Positions 33,087 through 43,989 of a DNA stretch of 64,000 nt are shown here, in pieces. The DNA comes from Inia geoffrensis. Its lineage: Eukaryota; Chordata; Mammalia; Artiodactyla; Iniidae. A model generated the notes under the pieces. It had not been told where the DNA came from and did not search any database. It was given only the letters and a program-made list of their open reading frames with translations. The position numbers and the translations under genes were made by a program. The stretch covers positions 11,940,001-12,004,000 of the forward strand of contig CM070901.1 in assembly GCA_036417435.1 (NCBI GenBank). Direction: 5' to 3'. How positions within the stretch are numbered: position 1 is the stretch's first letter; each line of letters starts with the position of its first letter.

Positions 33087-34412
33087 GCCCAACTTTTTAA
33101 TTAAGTCATTTATTTTCTTACCATTGACTTTAAAGTGTTCTTGGTACATGTTAAATACTAGTCCTTTAACGGATATCTGCTTTACAAATATCATCTCTCA
33201 GGGTGTGGCTTGTCTTTTTATTATCTTAACAATGGCTTATGCAGAGCAAGTTTTTCATTTGAACAAACTCCAACTTAATAATTTTTTCTTTCATGGATCA
33301 TGATTTTGGTGTTATATCTAAAACATCTTCACCAGAGTCACCTAAATTTTTCTTATATTATACTCTAGGAGCTTTCTAGTTTTGCATTTTACTTTGGATA
33401 TGTGATCGATTTTGAATTATTTTTTCTGAAAGTTGTAACATCTCTGTCTAGATTCATTTTGTGTCATGTGGATGTCCAGTTGTTGAGAAGACTATCCTTT
33501 CTCCATTGAATTCCCTTTACTTCTTTATTCAAAGACCGACTGACTTTATGTAGGTCTACTTTGTGTAAGTCTATATTTGTGTAGGTCTACTTCTAAGCTG
33601 CCTATTCATTCCATTGATCAATATATCTATTCTTTTGCTAATACCACACTGTCTCGATTACTTTATATTTATAGTAAATGTTGAAAGCAGATGGCATTCA
33701 TCCTCCACCTTTGTTCTGCTTCAATATTGTTTTGGTTATGCTGAGTTTTTTTGCCTCTTCATTTAAAGTTTAGAATCAGTTTGTCAATAGCCACAAAATA
33801 ATTTACGGACATTTTGAGTGGGTTTGTGTTAAATCTACAGATCAATTTTGTAAGAACTGATATCTTGACAGTATTTAGTATTACTAATCATGTACATAGA
33901 ATATCTCTGCATTTAATTAGATCTTCTTTGACTTCTATCATCAGAATTTTGTTTTTCTCATATAGATCTTATACATATTTTGTTAGATTTATAACTATTT
34001 CATTTTTGTTGGTGAGAATGTAAATGATACTGTGTTTCTAATTTCAAATTCCAATTGTTCCTTAATGCTATATAAGAAAGAAATTAAATTTGTATTAACC
34101 TTGAATACTACAATCTTACTATAATTGTGTATTAGTTCCACTGTCTTTTATTTTTAAATTTCTTTCCTTAGCAGGCTATTTTTACTTCCTTGAAAGCATC
34201 ATGTTCTTTCTAATTTAAGTGTATTCACGTGTGCTGTCCTCAAGACCTGAAACACACTGTTCTGCTCTGTTTCCGCCTTCTAAGACCATAATAATCTTTC
34301 AAGTCTTTGCTTGATATATTAACAAAAATTTATCTAAACTGTTCTTTCCCACCCATATAAAAAGAGATTAATGTAAATCCTCAATTTATATGCCTCTGTA
34401 ATGCTTTAAATT

Positions 34413-34501
34413 TCTCCTGCCTGACAATTAACTATAGTCATAGTTATGTATCTATCTTCTCTCCTGCCTGACAATTAACTATAGTCATAGTTATGTATCT
34501 A
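34413..34501. repeat. Two-copy tandem duplication, period 47 bp
   Basis: An identical 42-nt word starts at 34413 and 34460 (TCTCCTGCCTGACAATTAAC...). There are no mismatches in 42 positions, so this is a recent local duplication. Confidence 0.95.
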
Positions 34502-36026
34502 CCTTATCAGACTAGAATATTTTAGAGGCAGATGTCATGCTTGTTCTACACATTGCCACTTTTCCATTTCTTAGGTAACAGACCTTTAACTATGTACTAC
34601 TGATACATTAAGTAGCACCAAATTCTTACGTGACTGTATAAGTCTTTCATACTGGGATATTTTTGAAACTGTGGAGACACAATATTCTCTAGTTTTCCTT
34701 TCCTGTCTAGATTCTAACAAATCCAATAGTAATGCTTTGAATTTTCAAAACATTGTTTGAAGATACATTATTTCACTCAATCCGCAAAAGCCAGTCTTTA
34801 TCGTTTCACTCTTCACCATCCTAATTTTTGCTGACATCCAAGAGAAAAATTTATTTTTAAAGTTTTCATCATATTCATCTGCCTCCTTTTCCCTCCTTGC
34901 AATTAAATGTTTTCTGAGTTTCAGTTCATGGAACTCAACATGATTAAAACTGTCATATATGTTACATATGTGAAAGATGTTATATCTAGTAATGATGGTT
35001 GGAGAATTAGTTAATTTAATATATATTTGGAATACATGAATAATCTTTGAATCACAGAGTATAATAATATTGTTCCCTCACCCCTGGAAAGAATAAAACA
35101 CAGAAAATAGTAAGCCTCATCAATGTGATGGACTTCTTGTCATCTAGAAAGTATTTTGGACCCAAATTACAAAGCCAACAAATAATTAAAGTGTATCATG
35201 ACTATATTTGACATGTTTATTTCTTTGTTGCTGTTGTATCTGATTCTTTCTGTAGTTTAATGGGGTAGATTTTAGTCTATGTACAATATTAGACTTAACA
35301 TTCCCCATATTGGAAACAAAGATATACAAACTATGTTCTTTTTTTTTTCTATTTTCTCTTGAAAGTTCAAACTCAGAATGCTCTTAAATACCATTTTTTC
35401 TTTAATTCTATCAGTTATAAAAATGAGAGAGAGACATATGAGAACTGGAGACAAAATATAGGCAAAACCTCATATCTAACATATATTCCATATGAATTAA
35501 CTCCTGTGTTTGTGCAAACTGCAATATGTAATATGAGTTACTGAAACTGCCTTAATTCTTTGTCACTTTGCATGCTAACTATTCACCACCATTCATTTTA
35601 ATTATTTAATTCTTTCTATAATTGACATACAAATAGCATAAAGTAAGAACAAAAATAAAATCCTTTTATTCAAGGAACTACAGACAGCTAGGGGAAAAAG
35701 ACAAACTGATGTGATCGATCCTATGACAGAGGCAAAGTGTCCTGGGACAGGAGGGATACCCAACCTCTGATGTGCGGTATGGAGTATAGAGCCAGGACAT
35801 GCTTCCAGAACTGGTCACATATGGTGTGCTTTGAGTCCCTCTAGCTATGCAAATCTCTCCCCACGGCCTATGCAAAATGTTGTGCTCGGATTAAATCTTA
35901 AAGTGACCTTGGTAAGTATTTAGAGTTATAAAGTTGCTAACATTCAGATTACTGGGCCTTCAGTAATTTCTTTGAGCTCTCATGTGTGTCACACAAAGAT
36001 TCACAACACTGAGAGTTATACTTTAT

Positions 36027-36097
36027 AATATAAAAATTATATATTATATATTAATATATATCAATATATATACATTAATATATATATTAATTAAACT
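36027..36097. repeat. AT-rich microsatellite
   Basis: Runs of TATATTA/ATATAT (ATTATATATTATATATTA, AATATATATCAATATATA, TTAATATATATATTAATT). Imperfect and self-complementary. Confidence 0.85.
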
Positions 36098-36345
36098 TGA
36101 TTAAAAATTACTTGTTGCCATATCTGCTATTTTCAAAGAATTATGGTAGGTGTTCATAGAATGCAAGATGAGAAGGAAATATAATTCCTGCTCTGACTAA
36201 ATGTAAAATCCAATGGGAGAATTTCCTCTGGCTTACCTCAATTTATTTATAGAAAAGAGTGCAAAAATGATTTCAGCAGACATTTTTTCTTAGTTTATTT
36301 GCATATAATTATTTAATTATTCTATAGGGGTAGTCTTATTTGAAG

Positions 36346-36564
36346 TTTTTTTTGTTTTTTTTTTGTTTTTTTTGCGGTACGCGGGCCTCTCACTGTTGTG
36401 GCCTTTTCCGTTGCAGAGCACAGGCTCTGGACGCACAAGCTCAGCGGCCATGGTTCACGGGCCCTGCTGCTCTGCAGCGTGTGGGATCTTCCCGGACCGG
36501 GGCACGAACCCGTGTCCCCTGTATTGGCAGGCAGACTCTCAACCACTGCGCCACCAGGGAAGCC
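36346..36564 (-). mobile_element. CHR SINE, young
   Basis: T-rich left end with G interruptions, 'GCGGTACGCGGGCCTCTCAC', body, then the tRNA-like head at the right ('CTGCGCCACCAGGGAAGCC'). The reverse-strand B-box-like word is present (GGGGCACGAACCCG). Duplication only suggested (TGAAG...). Overlapping frames of 68-88 aa are chance. Confidence 0.9.
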
Positions 36565-37636
36565 TGAAGATGTTTTTAATAAACACATTTTACTTCTAGG
36601 TTGAAATCAATACTCAAATGTTACAGAATTTGTAAAATGGTTGAGCATGCTCTGTAACTTACATTGTAAGTTGTAACAGGTATTTTGAAGGTGTACTATT
36701 GAAGTAAAAAAATAATAATAAAAAAAGGGGGTAAGAAAGAGAGAATCTTGTGATAGGATCCAGTTCACTACAAGTGTAATTTGTTAAATGAAACCTTGCT
36801 GAGGTGAGGGCAGTGCTCCTGGGGTGCTACTAAATAGAGACAGCATGGCAGCTGCCCTTTCTTTGCCATAATAACAGGACTCTTACTTTCAATCATGACA
36901 TTGGGATGACTGACAGGCAGCCCTGGAGAAATGCTTTAGAATGACCACCTTGGGCTCCAGGAGTCCCGGCAAAGGGGCACAGCTGTTGATAGCATTATTG
37001 TAATTATTGTCCACCAGGGTTACTTGACCATTTAGCTAGAACATTGTTTTTTTTATCTGGCATTATTTACGTCGAAAAATGTAACTGTCAGTAAGTTGAG
37101 GAAAAGGTAAATCTTAGGGAAATATTTATATCATTTCAAAACTTAAAATTTCAAATCCACTCACATTTTATTAACTCAAAGCTTTGAATATGACAAAAAT
37201 GGTTGATTTGTGGAGAGAGCAAAAGCGGGATTATGTTGGGTTAATTCTTTTCTATCAGTATTATTCATTCAATAAATGTTATTTACTGATTTTTTTTTTT
37301 TTTTTTTTGATATGTACAAGGAAGGCAGCTGGGCTGAGTCTGCACAGAATTGACAGTTATGTCACAAGAAGAAGGAAGAGGGACCCTGTGGTGGGGGGTG
37401 GATGAGGAGAACTTAAACAAAATTAAATTTTATTCATTTAACAGCTGTGTAGAAACACAGGATGCTGAGAGAAATCACTAAAGGTGGAGTGACCCGTGAG
37501 AACACTGGAGCATTTTCTCAATGAAGAAATCAAAGACCTGAATCAAAGGTGTGGCAATGGGAAAAGTATGGAGGATTCATATTTTGTAGCTCAGAACTAT
37601 ATAACTGATAAAGATGTTAAATTTAAAAAGGTAACA
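36565..37636. other. No gene recognised
   Basis: Non-coding spacer with a T run at 37292-37309. The short frame at 37184-37405 crosses it and is not credible. Confidence 0.45.
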
Positions 37637-37863
37637 CAGGGCTCCCCTGGTGGCGCAGTGGTTGAGAGTCCGCCTGCCAATGCAGGGGACAATGGGTTCG
37701 TGCCCCGGTCTGGGAAGATCCCACATGCCGCGGAGCGGCTGGGCCCGTGAGCCATGGCCGCTGAGCCTGCGCGTCCAGAGCCTGTGCTCCGCAACGGGAG
37801 AGGCCACAACAGTGAGAGGCCCGCGTACCGCAAAAAAAAAAATAAATAAATAAAAAAAATAAA
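37637..37863 (+). mobile_element. CHR SINE, young, with TSD
   Basis: 'GGGCTCCCCTGGTGGCGCAG' head, B-box-like GGGTTCGTGCCCC, GC-rich body, tail of A with AATA units. Duplication TAAAAAGGTAACA at 37624-37636 and 37864-37876. Clearly recent. Frames of 67-120 aa over it are chance. Confidence 0.95.
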
Positions 37864-38009
37864 TAAAAAGGTAACATTGACAATATGAATATGATACCAA
37901 AAATATTTAGATGACTCTACTGTTTTGGTCCTGGGTGACAGGAAGAATGGCAATGACATTAATGGTGAGAGACAACATATGAACAGGCAATGGTCAGATC
38001 ATATATAAA

Positions 38010-38412
38010 AATAGAAAGTTGACCTACAATCTTCAGCAACCCGTGCCAGAAGCCAAACCACAACCTCTGTAGCAGTTGGCCTCAAATTGTCAGTATTCGA
38101 TCAATAACTGACAGATTCCCTACACTCTCTCCAAACTTAGAACCAACAGGAGAAAGCCAGAAATACTCCTCTAAAGAAAACAGATAGGAAACTCCGCTTC
38201 CAGTTATCTTTCCTCAGCTTTCCAAAGCCAACAGCCTCCAGTAAGGGCATATCTGAGCCCTCCCTGTGATCCGTTTTTAAAGCTTTCACACTCCTCTATG
38301 CGCTTTGAGTCTCTGCCAAAAACAAGGTGTGACTGATTCTTGCTATGGCAAGCTCTGAATCAATAACCTTTGCTTGTTCTCCTTTGAAGTGTCTTCATTT
38401 ATTTTCACAACA
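38010..38412 (+). repeat. Probable LTR of an endogenous retrovirus
   Basis: The 3' part has the character of a class I LTR: 'GCTATGGCAAGCTCTGAATCAATAACCTTTGCTTGTTCTCC' near 38342, with a polyadenylation-like signal followed by a U5-like 'GTGTCTTCATTTATTTTCACAACA' ending in CA. The 5' boundary is uncertain. No retroviral coding sequence is nearby, so it would be a solo LTR. Confidence 0.4.
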
Positions 38413-39587
38413 GAAAGGAGTCAAGATTAAAACAAGAGCCAAGATGGTGAGTTAACTTTTAAACTTGTTGATTACATATAGTATGAAGACCACTATTTAG
38501 ATCTGTCCAAGAGGCAATTCAATAGTTAACACAGTACATCTGAAAGAGAAAGACAGCAAACTGCTGTGCCAGGCCAATTGACAATATTCAGTAAGCAAAA
38601 AAAAAAAAAAAAAAAAAATGGCGGTCAAAATTATAACAAAAACAACAAAACACAACTGCCCAATGTGTTGGTAAAAGATTAGCATTGTTAAATGCAAAAT
38701 ACACTGGACCATTAAGGAGGTGATTTTGTTCAAGCTGCTGCAATAGGGAGAACGTTCATTAACAAGGAATGTGACAAAGAAAAGGAAGCAAGCCTGGGGT
38801 TTGATAGAGACAGCTAAACAAGGGAGCTCTCCATGGGTGTTGGGCAAGTCATGAGGAAGTATAGAGACAGGCCTTATTTCAGAATATGGGGTGGTTCTTC
38901 TTAATCAGCCCTTTCCAAGAACACAAACAAATGAGGATATGTCTTAACAGTTCCTGCTTTTTGAAAGCACAAGGCTTATGTAAAGTTTAATATTCTCGGC
39001 ATCAATACTGAATGCTGTTGGGGGAATATAATTAAAAACAATCTTCTCCCAACCCAGTAATCCTCTCCAAAAGCAGAAGAGAAAGAAAAATTTTATTATT
39101 GAATAAGCATTAATCTAGAATGTAGTTCACAGCACAGGCAGTGCACTAAGACATTGCAAAAACAGAAATCTCGCCCTTTTATATAACCAAGTAGGTACAA
39201 ACTATTACATATGTGTCCTTAAGATAAACAATAACTAGTCCTCACATAAGAGGACTCGACAGCACTATTTGTCATACACGGCTTATTCTAAATTCAATTG
39301 GAAACAAAACTGATCAACTGTGTTAGCTAATTGGCTTAATCCAAAGGAAAAACAACGTTGTTATACCTTTAGTTTTGGAGCGAGGCACACACAAAAGTTA
39401 GGCTCCTATTCTTCCAGAGAAACGTAGATAGCGATGCTGTCTTTTTTGATGGCTATATTTCAAAAAGATGCTTCTTTATATTTCAAAAAGATGGTTCTCT
39501 GGGTCTTAAAGCAGGCCTTTTTGTTAATGGAGATTTTTCTTTTTTTTTGTATTTGTATTTACCCTTACAGTGCATACTTACCCTTCA
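38413..39587. other. No gene recognised
   Basis: Non-coding. An A run of about 22 lies at 38597-38618. A small duplication of 'TATATTTCAAAAAGATG' lies at 39452 and 39477. The minus frame at 38497-38847 (116 aa) spans the A run as a homopolymer of F and has no domain. Confidence 0.45.
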
Positions 39588-39720
39588 CTGACTGTGAATC
39601 TTTGGGTAAATTTCTTAACCTTTCCAACCCTGGTTTCCTCATCTAGACAATGAGGACAATTATATCTATCATACTGTGTTTTTGTGAGAATTAACTGAAA
39701 TAATACATGACAACATTGTA
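39588..39720 (+). repeat. MIR SINE fragment
   Basis: 'GACTGTGAATCTTTGGGTAAATTTCTTAACC', 'TCCTCATCTAGACAATGAGGACAAT' and 'GTTTTTGTGAGAATTAACTGAAATAATACATG' follow the MIR order. Confidence 0.75.
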
Positions 39721-39739
39721 GGGGAGGAACAATTGCTTT

Positions 39740-39870
39740 CCCTCTATTCATCCTGGTTCATTGTCTGGGACTTCAAAAATCAGACTCACAAAAGATAAAT
39801 TAACAAGAGAAAAAAAAAAAACACAGAAGTTTATTAACATAGGCATCATACTCAGTGATGAGTAGCTCAA
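39740..39870. repeat. Fragment of the unassigned repeat seen at 6670-7190
   Basis: 'GTCTGGGACTTCAAAAATCAGACTCACAAAAGATAAATTAACAAGAG' resembles the start of the nested block in the 6.4-kb L1 ('AACTAAACTGACACATGACAAACTAAAAATAAAAGAG'). Only part is present, just before a MaLR LTR. Confidence 0.4.
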
Positions 39871-39884
39871 AAAGGTGGTTCTAT

Positions 39885-40300
39885 GGGCTGCTTATGTCCT
39901 TCCCAAAATGCATATGTTACTAACACAACAATGTAAAGCAATGATATTCCAATAAAGATGTTAAAAAAAAAAAAAAAAAAAACCTAATCCTCAAGGTTAT
40001 GGTATTTGGAAGTGAGGTCTCAGGGAGGAGATTCCGTCATGAGGGCAGAGCTCTCATGAATGGTATTAGTTTCCTTCTAAAAGACCCCAGAGAGATTCCT
40101 CACCTCTTTTTCCATGTGAAAACTGAAAAAAGATGGCTAGATATGAATGAGGAAGTGGCCTCTCACTAGACATGCAATCTGTCCACACCTTGATCTTGGA
40201 CTTCTCAGCCTCCAGAACTGTGAGAAATAAATTTCTGTTGTTTATAAATCACCCAGTCTATGGTATTTTGTTATAGCAGCCTGAAAGGACTGAAACAGGT
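39885..40300 (+). repeat. MaLR (MST/MLT1-like) solo LTR, interrupted
   Basis: It follows the ERVL-MaLR LTR order: 'CCCAAAATGCATATGTT', then 'CCTAATCCTCAAGGTTATGGTATTTGGAAGTGAGG', 'GAATGGTATTAGTTTCC', 'CTTGATCTTGGACTTCTCAGCCTCCAGAACTGTGAG', and 'CACCCAGTCTATGGTATTTTGTTATAGCAGCC' near the end. A short L1 tip (39920-39982) splits 'ATATGTT' from 'CCTAATCC'. Non-coding relic. Confidence 0.88.
39920..39982 (+). mobile_element. Very short L1 3' tip insertion
   Basis: Only the last ~43 nt of L1 (ACTAACACAACAATGTAAAG ... CCAATAAAGATGTT) plus about 20 A. It lies inside the MaLR LTR, exactly between two LTR words that are contiguous in intact copies. An extreme 5' truncation. Confidence 0.82.
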
Positions 40301-40559
40301 GATTAGAACTTGGGCTCATCTTAACAAAAAAACCAATAAATTTGTAGAGAAATGGAAATGAAAAGGACTTTGAGTTTCTGGGGCAGGAGATTGTGGAAAG
40401 GAAAATATATGGGAAACATAGTAGGTAAGAGTTAGTAACATTTGTTATGTAGATTACTCTGGTGCCATCACGGGCTGATATTTGGTTTTCACCCATGGTT
40501 CCTGGCTCACAGTTCCCAACACCCTTAGAATTTTTGAATGATAAGAGCAATGGGAGTAT
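40301..40559. other. No gene recognised
   Basis: Short non-coding spacer between two LTR-like repeats. Confidence 0.4.
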
Positions 40560-41191
40560 CTTTTATTATAATATCTGGTCTCTTGTTCTCAGGTCCTGAA
40601 ATCATTTCAAAGACATAAAGGTGAAAGCAGTGTCTTGTTATTCACAAGTCCTTTTCCATCACGACTGGGTTTATGACAATGAGGTGAATTTTGGAAAGCA
40701 CCAAGGATGGGGCTAGTTGCCAGGGGAACCAATCAGGAATAGAAGATTCAGCCCCAACCCTGACCTCCCCAGAGGAGAGAGGGGCTGGAGATTGAATTAA
40801 TCACCAATGGCCAATGATTTAATTAATCATGCCTACATAATCTAGGAAGTAAAATATTTCTGTGAGTTCTTTGAGTTGCTCCAGCAAATAAATGGAATCC
40901 AAGGAGGTGGTCGTTGGAACCTCTGATCTACAGCCCAGCAGCCAGAAGCACAAGTGTTAACCTGGGCCTGCAACTTGCACCTGAAGTGTGTGTGGGGGAA
41001 GGAGAGGTCGTCTCATAAGACTGAGCCCTCAACCCATAGAATCAACCTGTAGAATCTGATGCTAGCTCTGGAAAGACAGTGCCAGAAATCAGTTTAAGTG
41101 AAGGACACCCAGCTGGTGTAGAATTGCTGGTTGTTGTAGAAACCTCCTCCTCCTGATACCCATGGGAACTGGGTGAAGCATTTCAGTCAAG
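40560..41191 (+). repeat. Probable LTR or LTR-like repeat, class undetermined
   Basis: A dispersed-repeat character is recognisable: 'GAGGGGCTGGAGATTGAATTAATCACCAATGGCCAATGATTTAATTAATCATGCC', 'GAGTTGCTCCAGCAAATAAATGGAATCCAAGGAGG', 'GACACCCAGCTGGTGTAGAATTGCTGG'. AATAAA-like 'AAATAAATGG' lies centrally. I cannot name the family. The CHR SINE at 41192 inserted in its distal part. Confidence 0.42.
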
Positions 41192-41412
41192 GGCTTCCCT
41201 GGTGGCGCAGTGGTGGAGAGTCCGCCTGCCGATGCAGGGGACACGGGTTCGTGCCCCGGTCCTGGAAGATCCCACATGCCGCGGGAGGGGCTGGGCCCGT
41301 GAGCCATGGCCGCTGAGCCTGCGCGTCCGGAGCCTGTTGCTCCGCAACGGGAGAGGCCACAGCAGTGAAAGGCCCGCGTACCCGCCCCCCCCCCCCCCCC
41401 CCAAAAAAAAGA
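41192..41412 (+). mobile_element. CHR SINE with a C18 run before its tail
   Basis: Head 'GGCTTCCCTGGTGGCGCAGTGG', B-box-like GGGTTCGTGCCCC, GC-rich body. The usual CGTACCG-A(n) end reads CGTACCCG followed by 18 C (41385-41402) and then 8 A. Near-perfect duplication ATTTCAGTCAAG (41180-41191) and ATTTCAATCAAG (41413-41424). Frames of 72-82 aa over it are chance. Confidence 0.93.
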
Positions 41413-43989
41413 ATTTCAATCAAGAAAGAGCACAACTGCCCAGTGAGTAGTGACTCAGTTTGAGAAAATAACTTTTCTGTATCGTGTTTCTCAAGACGCT
41501 ATACAACCGTACCTGCTTCAAAATTTTTCAAAGCGGTAGAAATAGATCTATTTGGAAAGAGGAATGGAGGAAAACAAACTCTAGATATAGATATAGATAG
41601 ATATATAGGTATCAGAAAAGGAAGAGTTTTGTTTTTCAAAGTTTTTTTTTTAAAGTTTGAGAATCAGAATATTCTTACTTGGTAAACATGGGTCTCGGAT
41701 GCCAAGATTTAGTCCTCTTTAAATGTCATTCTGTATTTAACAAAAAAATGCATTCAAAAGCCACCATTTGGAAACTAATATTTCTCATGTGCAACAAAGC
41801 TGAAGCTAAAGAGGTAAAAATTGGTTAGGATTAGGTTGAGTCAAATTATTTATGGAAATAAAACCAGGATTTGAGGACACAGAATATAAGAAATAAATGG
41901 GCTATGGCTCAAAGCAAAACAATCAACCATCCTTCCCTGGGGGTCAGAAGAGGGGTTGGTTTTGGATCATGAGGCGATATAGGGAACTATGAGAAACTAA
42001 GTAGGAAAACCTCAGAGTTTGGGCATAGAACACCTTTTAGATCATTAAAATTGGAACAGACTTACTAATGGTACAAGAGTCACTTTAGCCTATAACACAA
42101 AATGACTTGCATTTAAAGTTTTACACAACAAACCAACTCAACCAAAAGAATGGCTTCCTAACTAATTAAAACCAGAACTGGTTACCCTCTTTAAGTGTGT
42201 TTTAAAAAATTCTAATTGGAAGCTGCTAGTCTGCTAACATTTGTTAGACGTTTTGCTAAATGTATCAAGATGAGAAGTTACTTTACCATTCTTACACATT
42301 TTAATATCTTCAAACACAGTAATGCACATATTCCCTGAATTTCTTTATATCAAATGAATTCCCAATTAAAAATTATTTTTAAGCTCTTATTACTCATTTT
42401 TATAACTGCTCCTCTCCCTATGTTGAGAAAATGAAAAAAATATTTAAGGATTATTTTATAGTTTCAGAATAAGAAACGATTTAAAAATATTTCTTTTGAA
42501 AAACTCAGTAGTCTATTTTAAATTATGTCTTCATTACACGTAGAAAGTATTTAAGTAAATATGATGTAAATAACTAGCTTTTTCACTCAATATTTAAAGC
42601 TTAATGGTATTAAATAATAATAAGTTAATTTTAGATGTTTTTTTGTGTTTGAAATGTACTTCATATTGAATTACTGGTATAGGTAGGATCTACTTACCTG
42701 GTAATAAAATTTTTTTTTCCTGATATTTGATGTTTCATTGATGCAGAGTTCCTTAAATAATATTCTTAAAAATGCAAGAAAGAATAGTTGGTACTATATC
42801 TCCATGTTAAAAAGTAGAGTGATAGAGTCTTTTGCAAATAGCACTGCCTACCTTTTTAATTTGAAAATGCTTTTTCCTAGAAATCGAACACAAGCAAATT
42901 GGTTTGAAAATTAAACCCATTTCTCTCTTGTTATCATATTAAAATTTTTAAGTCTCTAATCTAGGAATAAAAGGATGCTGTTACAGGAATTTTACTAGAG
43001 AAAAAATGGAGGATAAATTTTACTATTATTTATTTAACTAATTCATGGAATAAATTACTCACCATTCCCTCTGTAGACTGGTATGGAGATACAAAGGATT
43101 CAGGATATGTTCTATAAGGACCCTCATTCTCCTGCAAATAAATTTTTGTTTCCCTTGAATTGGTAGCATTTGTTCACGAAGTTGTGTATGCCAGTTGTAC
43201 AAGTTGCTGCAATTAAATACCACCAAAGAAAGATGGAAGTAAAAAGAATGTGATCTTTTGAAGGTTGAAGGCTTTGGAAACATTTACTTTGGAAAGATTT
43301 TATAAATTTGTGTTTTTTTTTTAAGTTTTGCAAATTAGCTGTGGAATTGATAATGACAAAAGATATGGGAAATTTTATGTGAAAATCTAGGAGTATGAAC
43401 TCATTTTGAATGATAAGACCCTATGTTTTCATTTTATTCATAAGTTGAAATAAACAATTATTAATGATGTATTATAGCTGTGTTTTATGTGAGAAAAGCA
43501 ATGATGACCTCTAAAGTGGACCTGCAATCACAGAAATGACCTCAAAATGTCAAAATGAGTCAACAAATAGTAACCAGAAGTAAGTTATTTCTTTAGCAAT
43601 TATACAATTACTGCTTTCAAAATACTTTGTCTTTAGATAACTTACAACCATATCATAGGAGAAGGCCTTTAATGGATAAGAAGATGAGGTCATTGTGCGG
43701 AGTGAAAAAGTGTAATATATGAATAGGTATTTTGATAAGGAAACTTATGTCAAGTGTCAAACCTCATCTATTCACTTGTGAGTATGTAGTATGTTCCCAC
43801 CGTGTGGTTAAGTACCACGTGGTACTGGTGTGGAGATAAAACAGCAAGTAAAGAAGTTAAGTATGTTTAATAATAACAGGAAGTTTAAAATGTTAATTTA
43901 ATTTCTTATTGCTCAGTATAATAGTGAGAAAACAGGTGGTTAAAAGTTAAAAAAGATTAAAATGCTCATAAAAACGATAGAAAAATGAT
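41413..43989. other. No gene recognised
   Basis: AT-rich non-coding sequence. A GATATA-type simple repeat lies at 41580-41611. Minus frames at 43059-43283 and 43124-43333 have no recognisable domain. Confidence 0.45.

Larger units (their letters stand above)
31862..34145 (-). mobile_element. Old L1, 3' UTR to mid-ORF2, with two nested SINEs
   Basis: The plus strand is reversed L1 text: 'TGTTGTACAGTTCCATGGATTTTGACAGG' near 31981, 'TTTCTCCATGTCTTTTTTATGGC' near 32457, 'AATACCACACTGTCTCGATTACTTT' near 33641, and 'CTCTGCATTTAATTAGATCTTCTTTGAC' near 33905. Many stops and indels, no intact frame. It is interrupted by a young CHR SINE (32079-32287) and an older SINE (about 32973-33086). Confidence 0.9.
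34146..36345. other. No gene recognised
   Basis: Non-coding AT-rich sequence. The part near 34200-34560 loosely resembles an L2-like relic. It contains a 47-bp-period tandem duplication (34413-34501) and an AT microsatellite (36027-36097). The minus frame at 35678-35875 has no domain. Confidence 0.4.

Noticed and set aside
36027..36097. AT-rich palindromic stretch as an origin or matrix site
   Set aside because: It is better explained as a simple TA repeat. Nothing else supports a functional site.
37577..37959. Overlapping 86-120 aa frames resembling each other at many loci
   Set aside because: They are repeats of the same GC-rich SINE sequence in several frames. The similar 'proteins' at 15.6, 32.1, 36.4, 41.2, 52.4, 54.4 and 63.7 kb are SINE translations.
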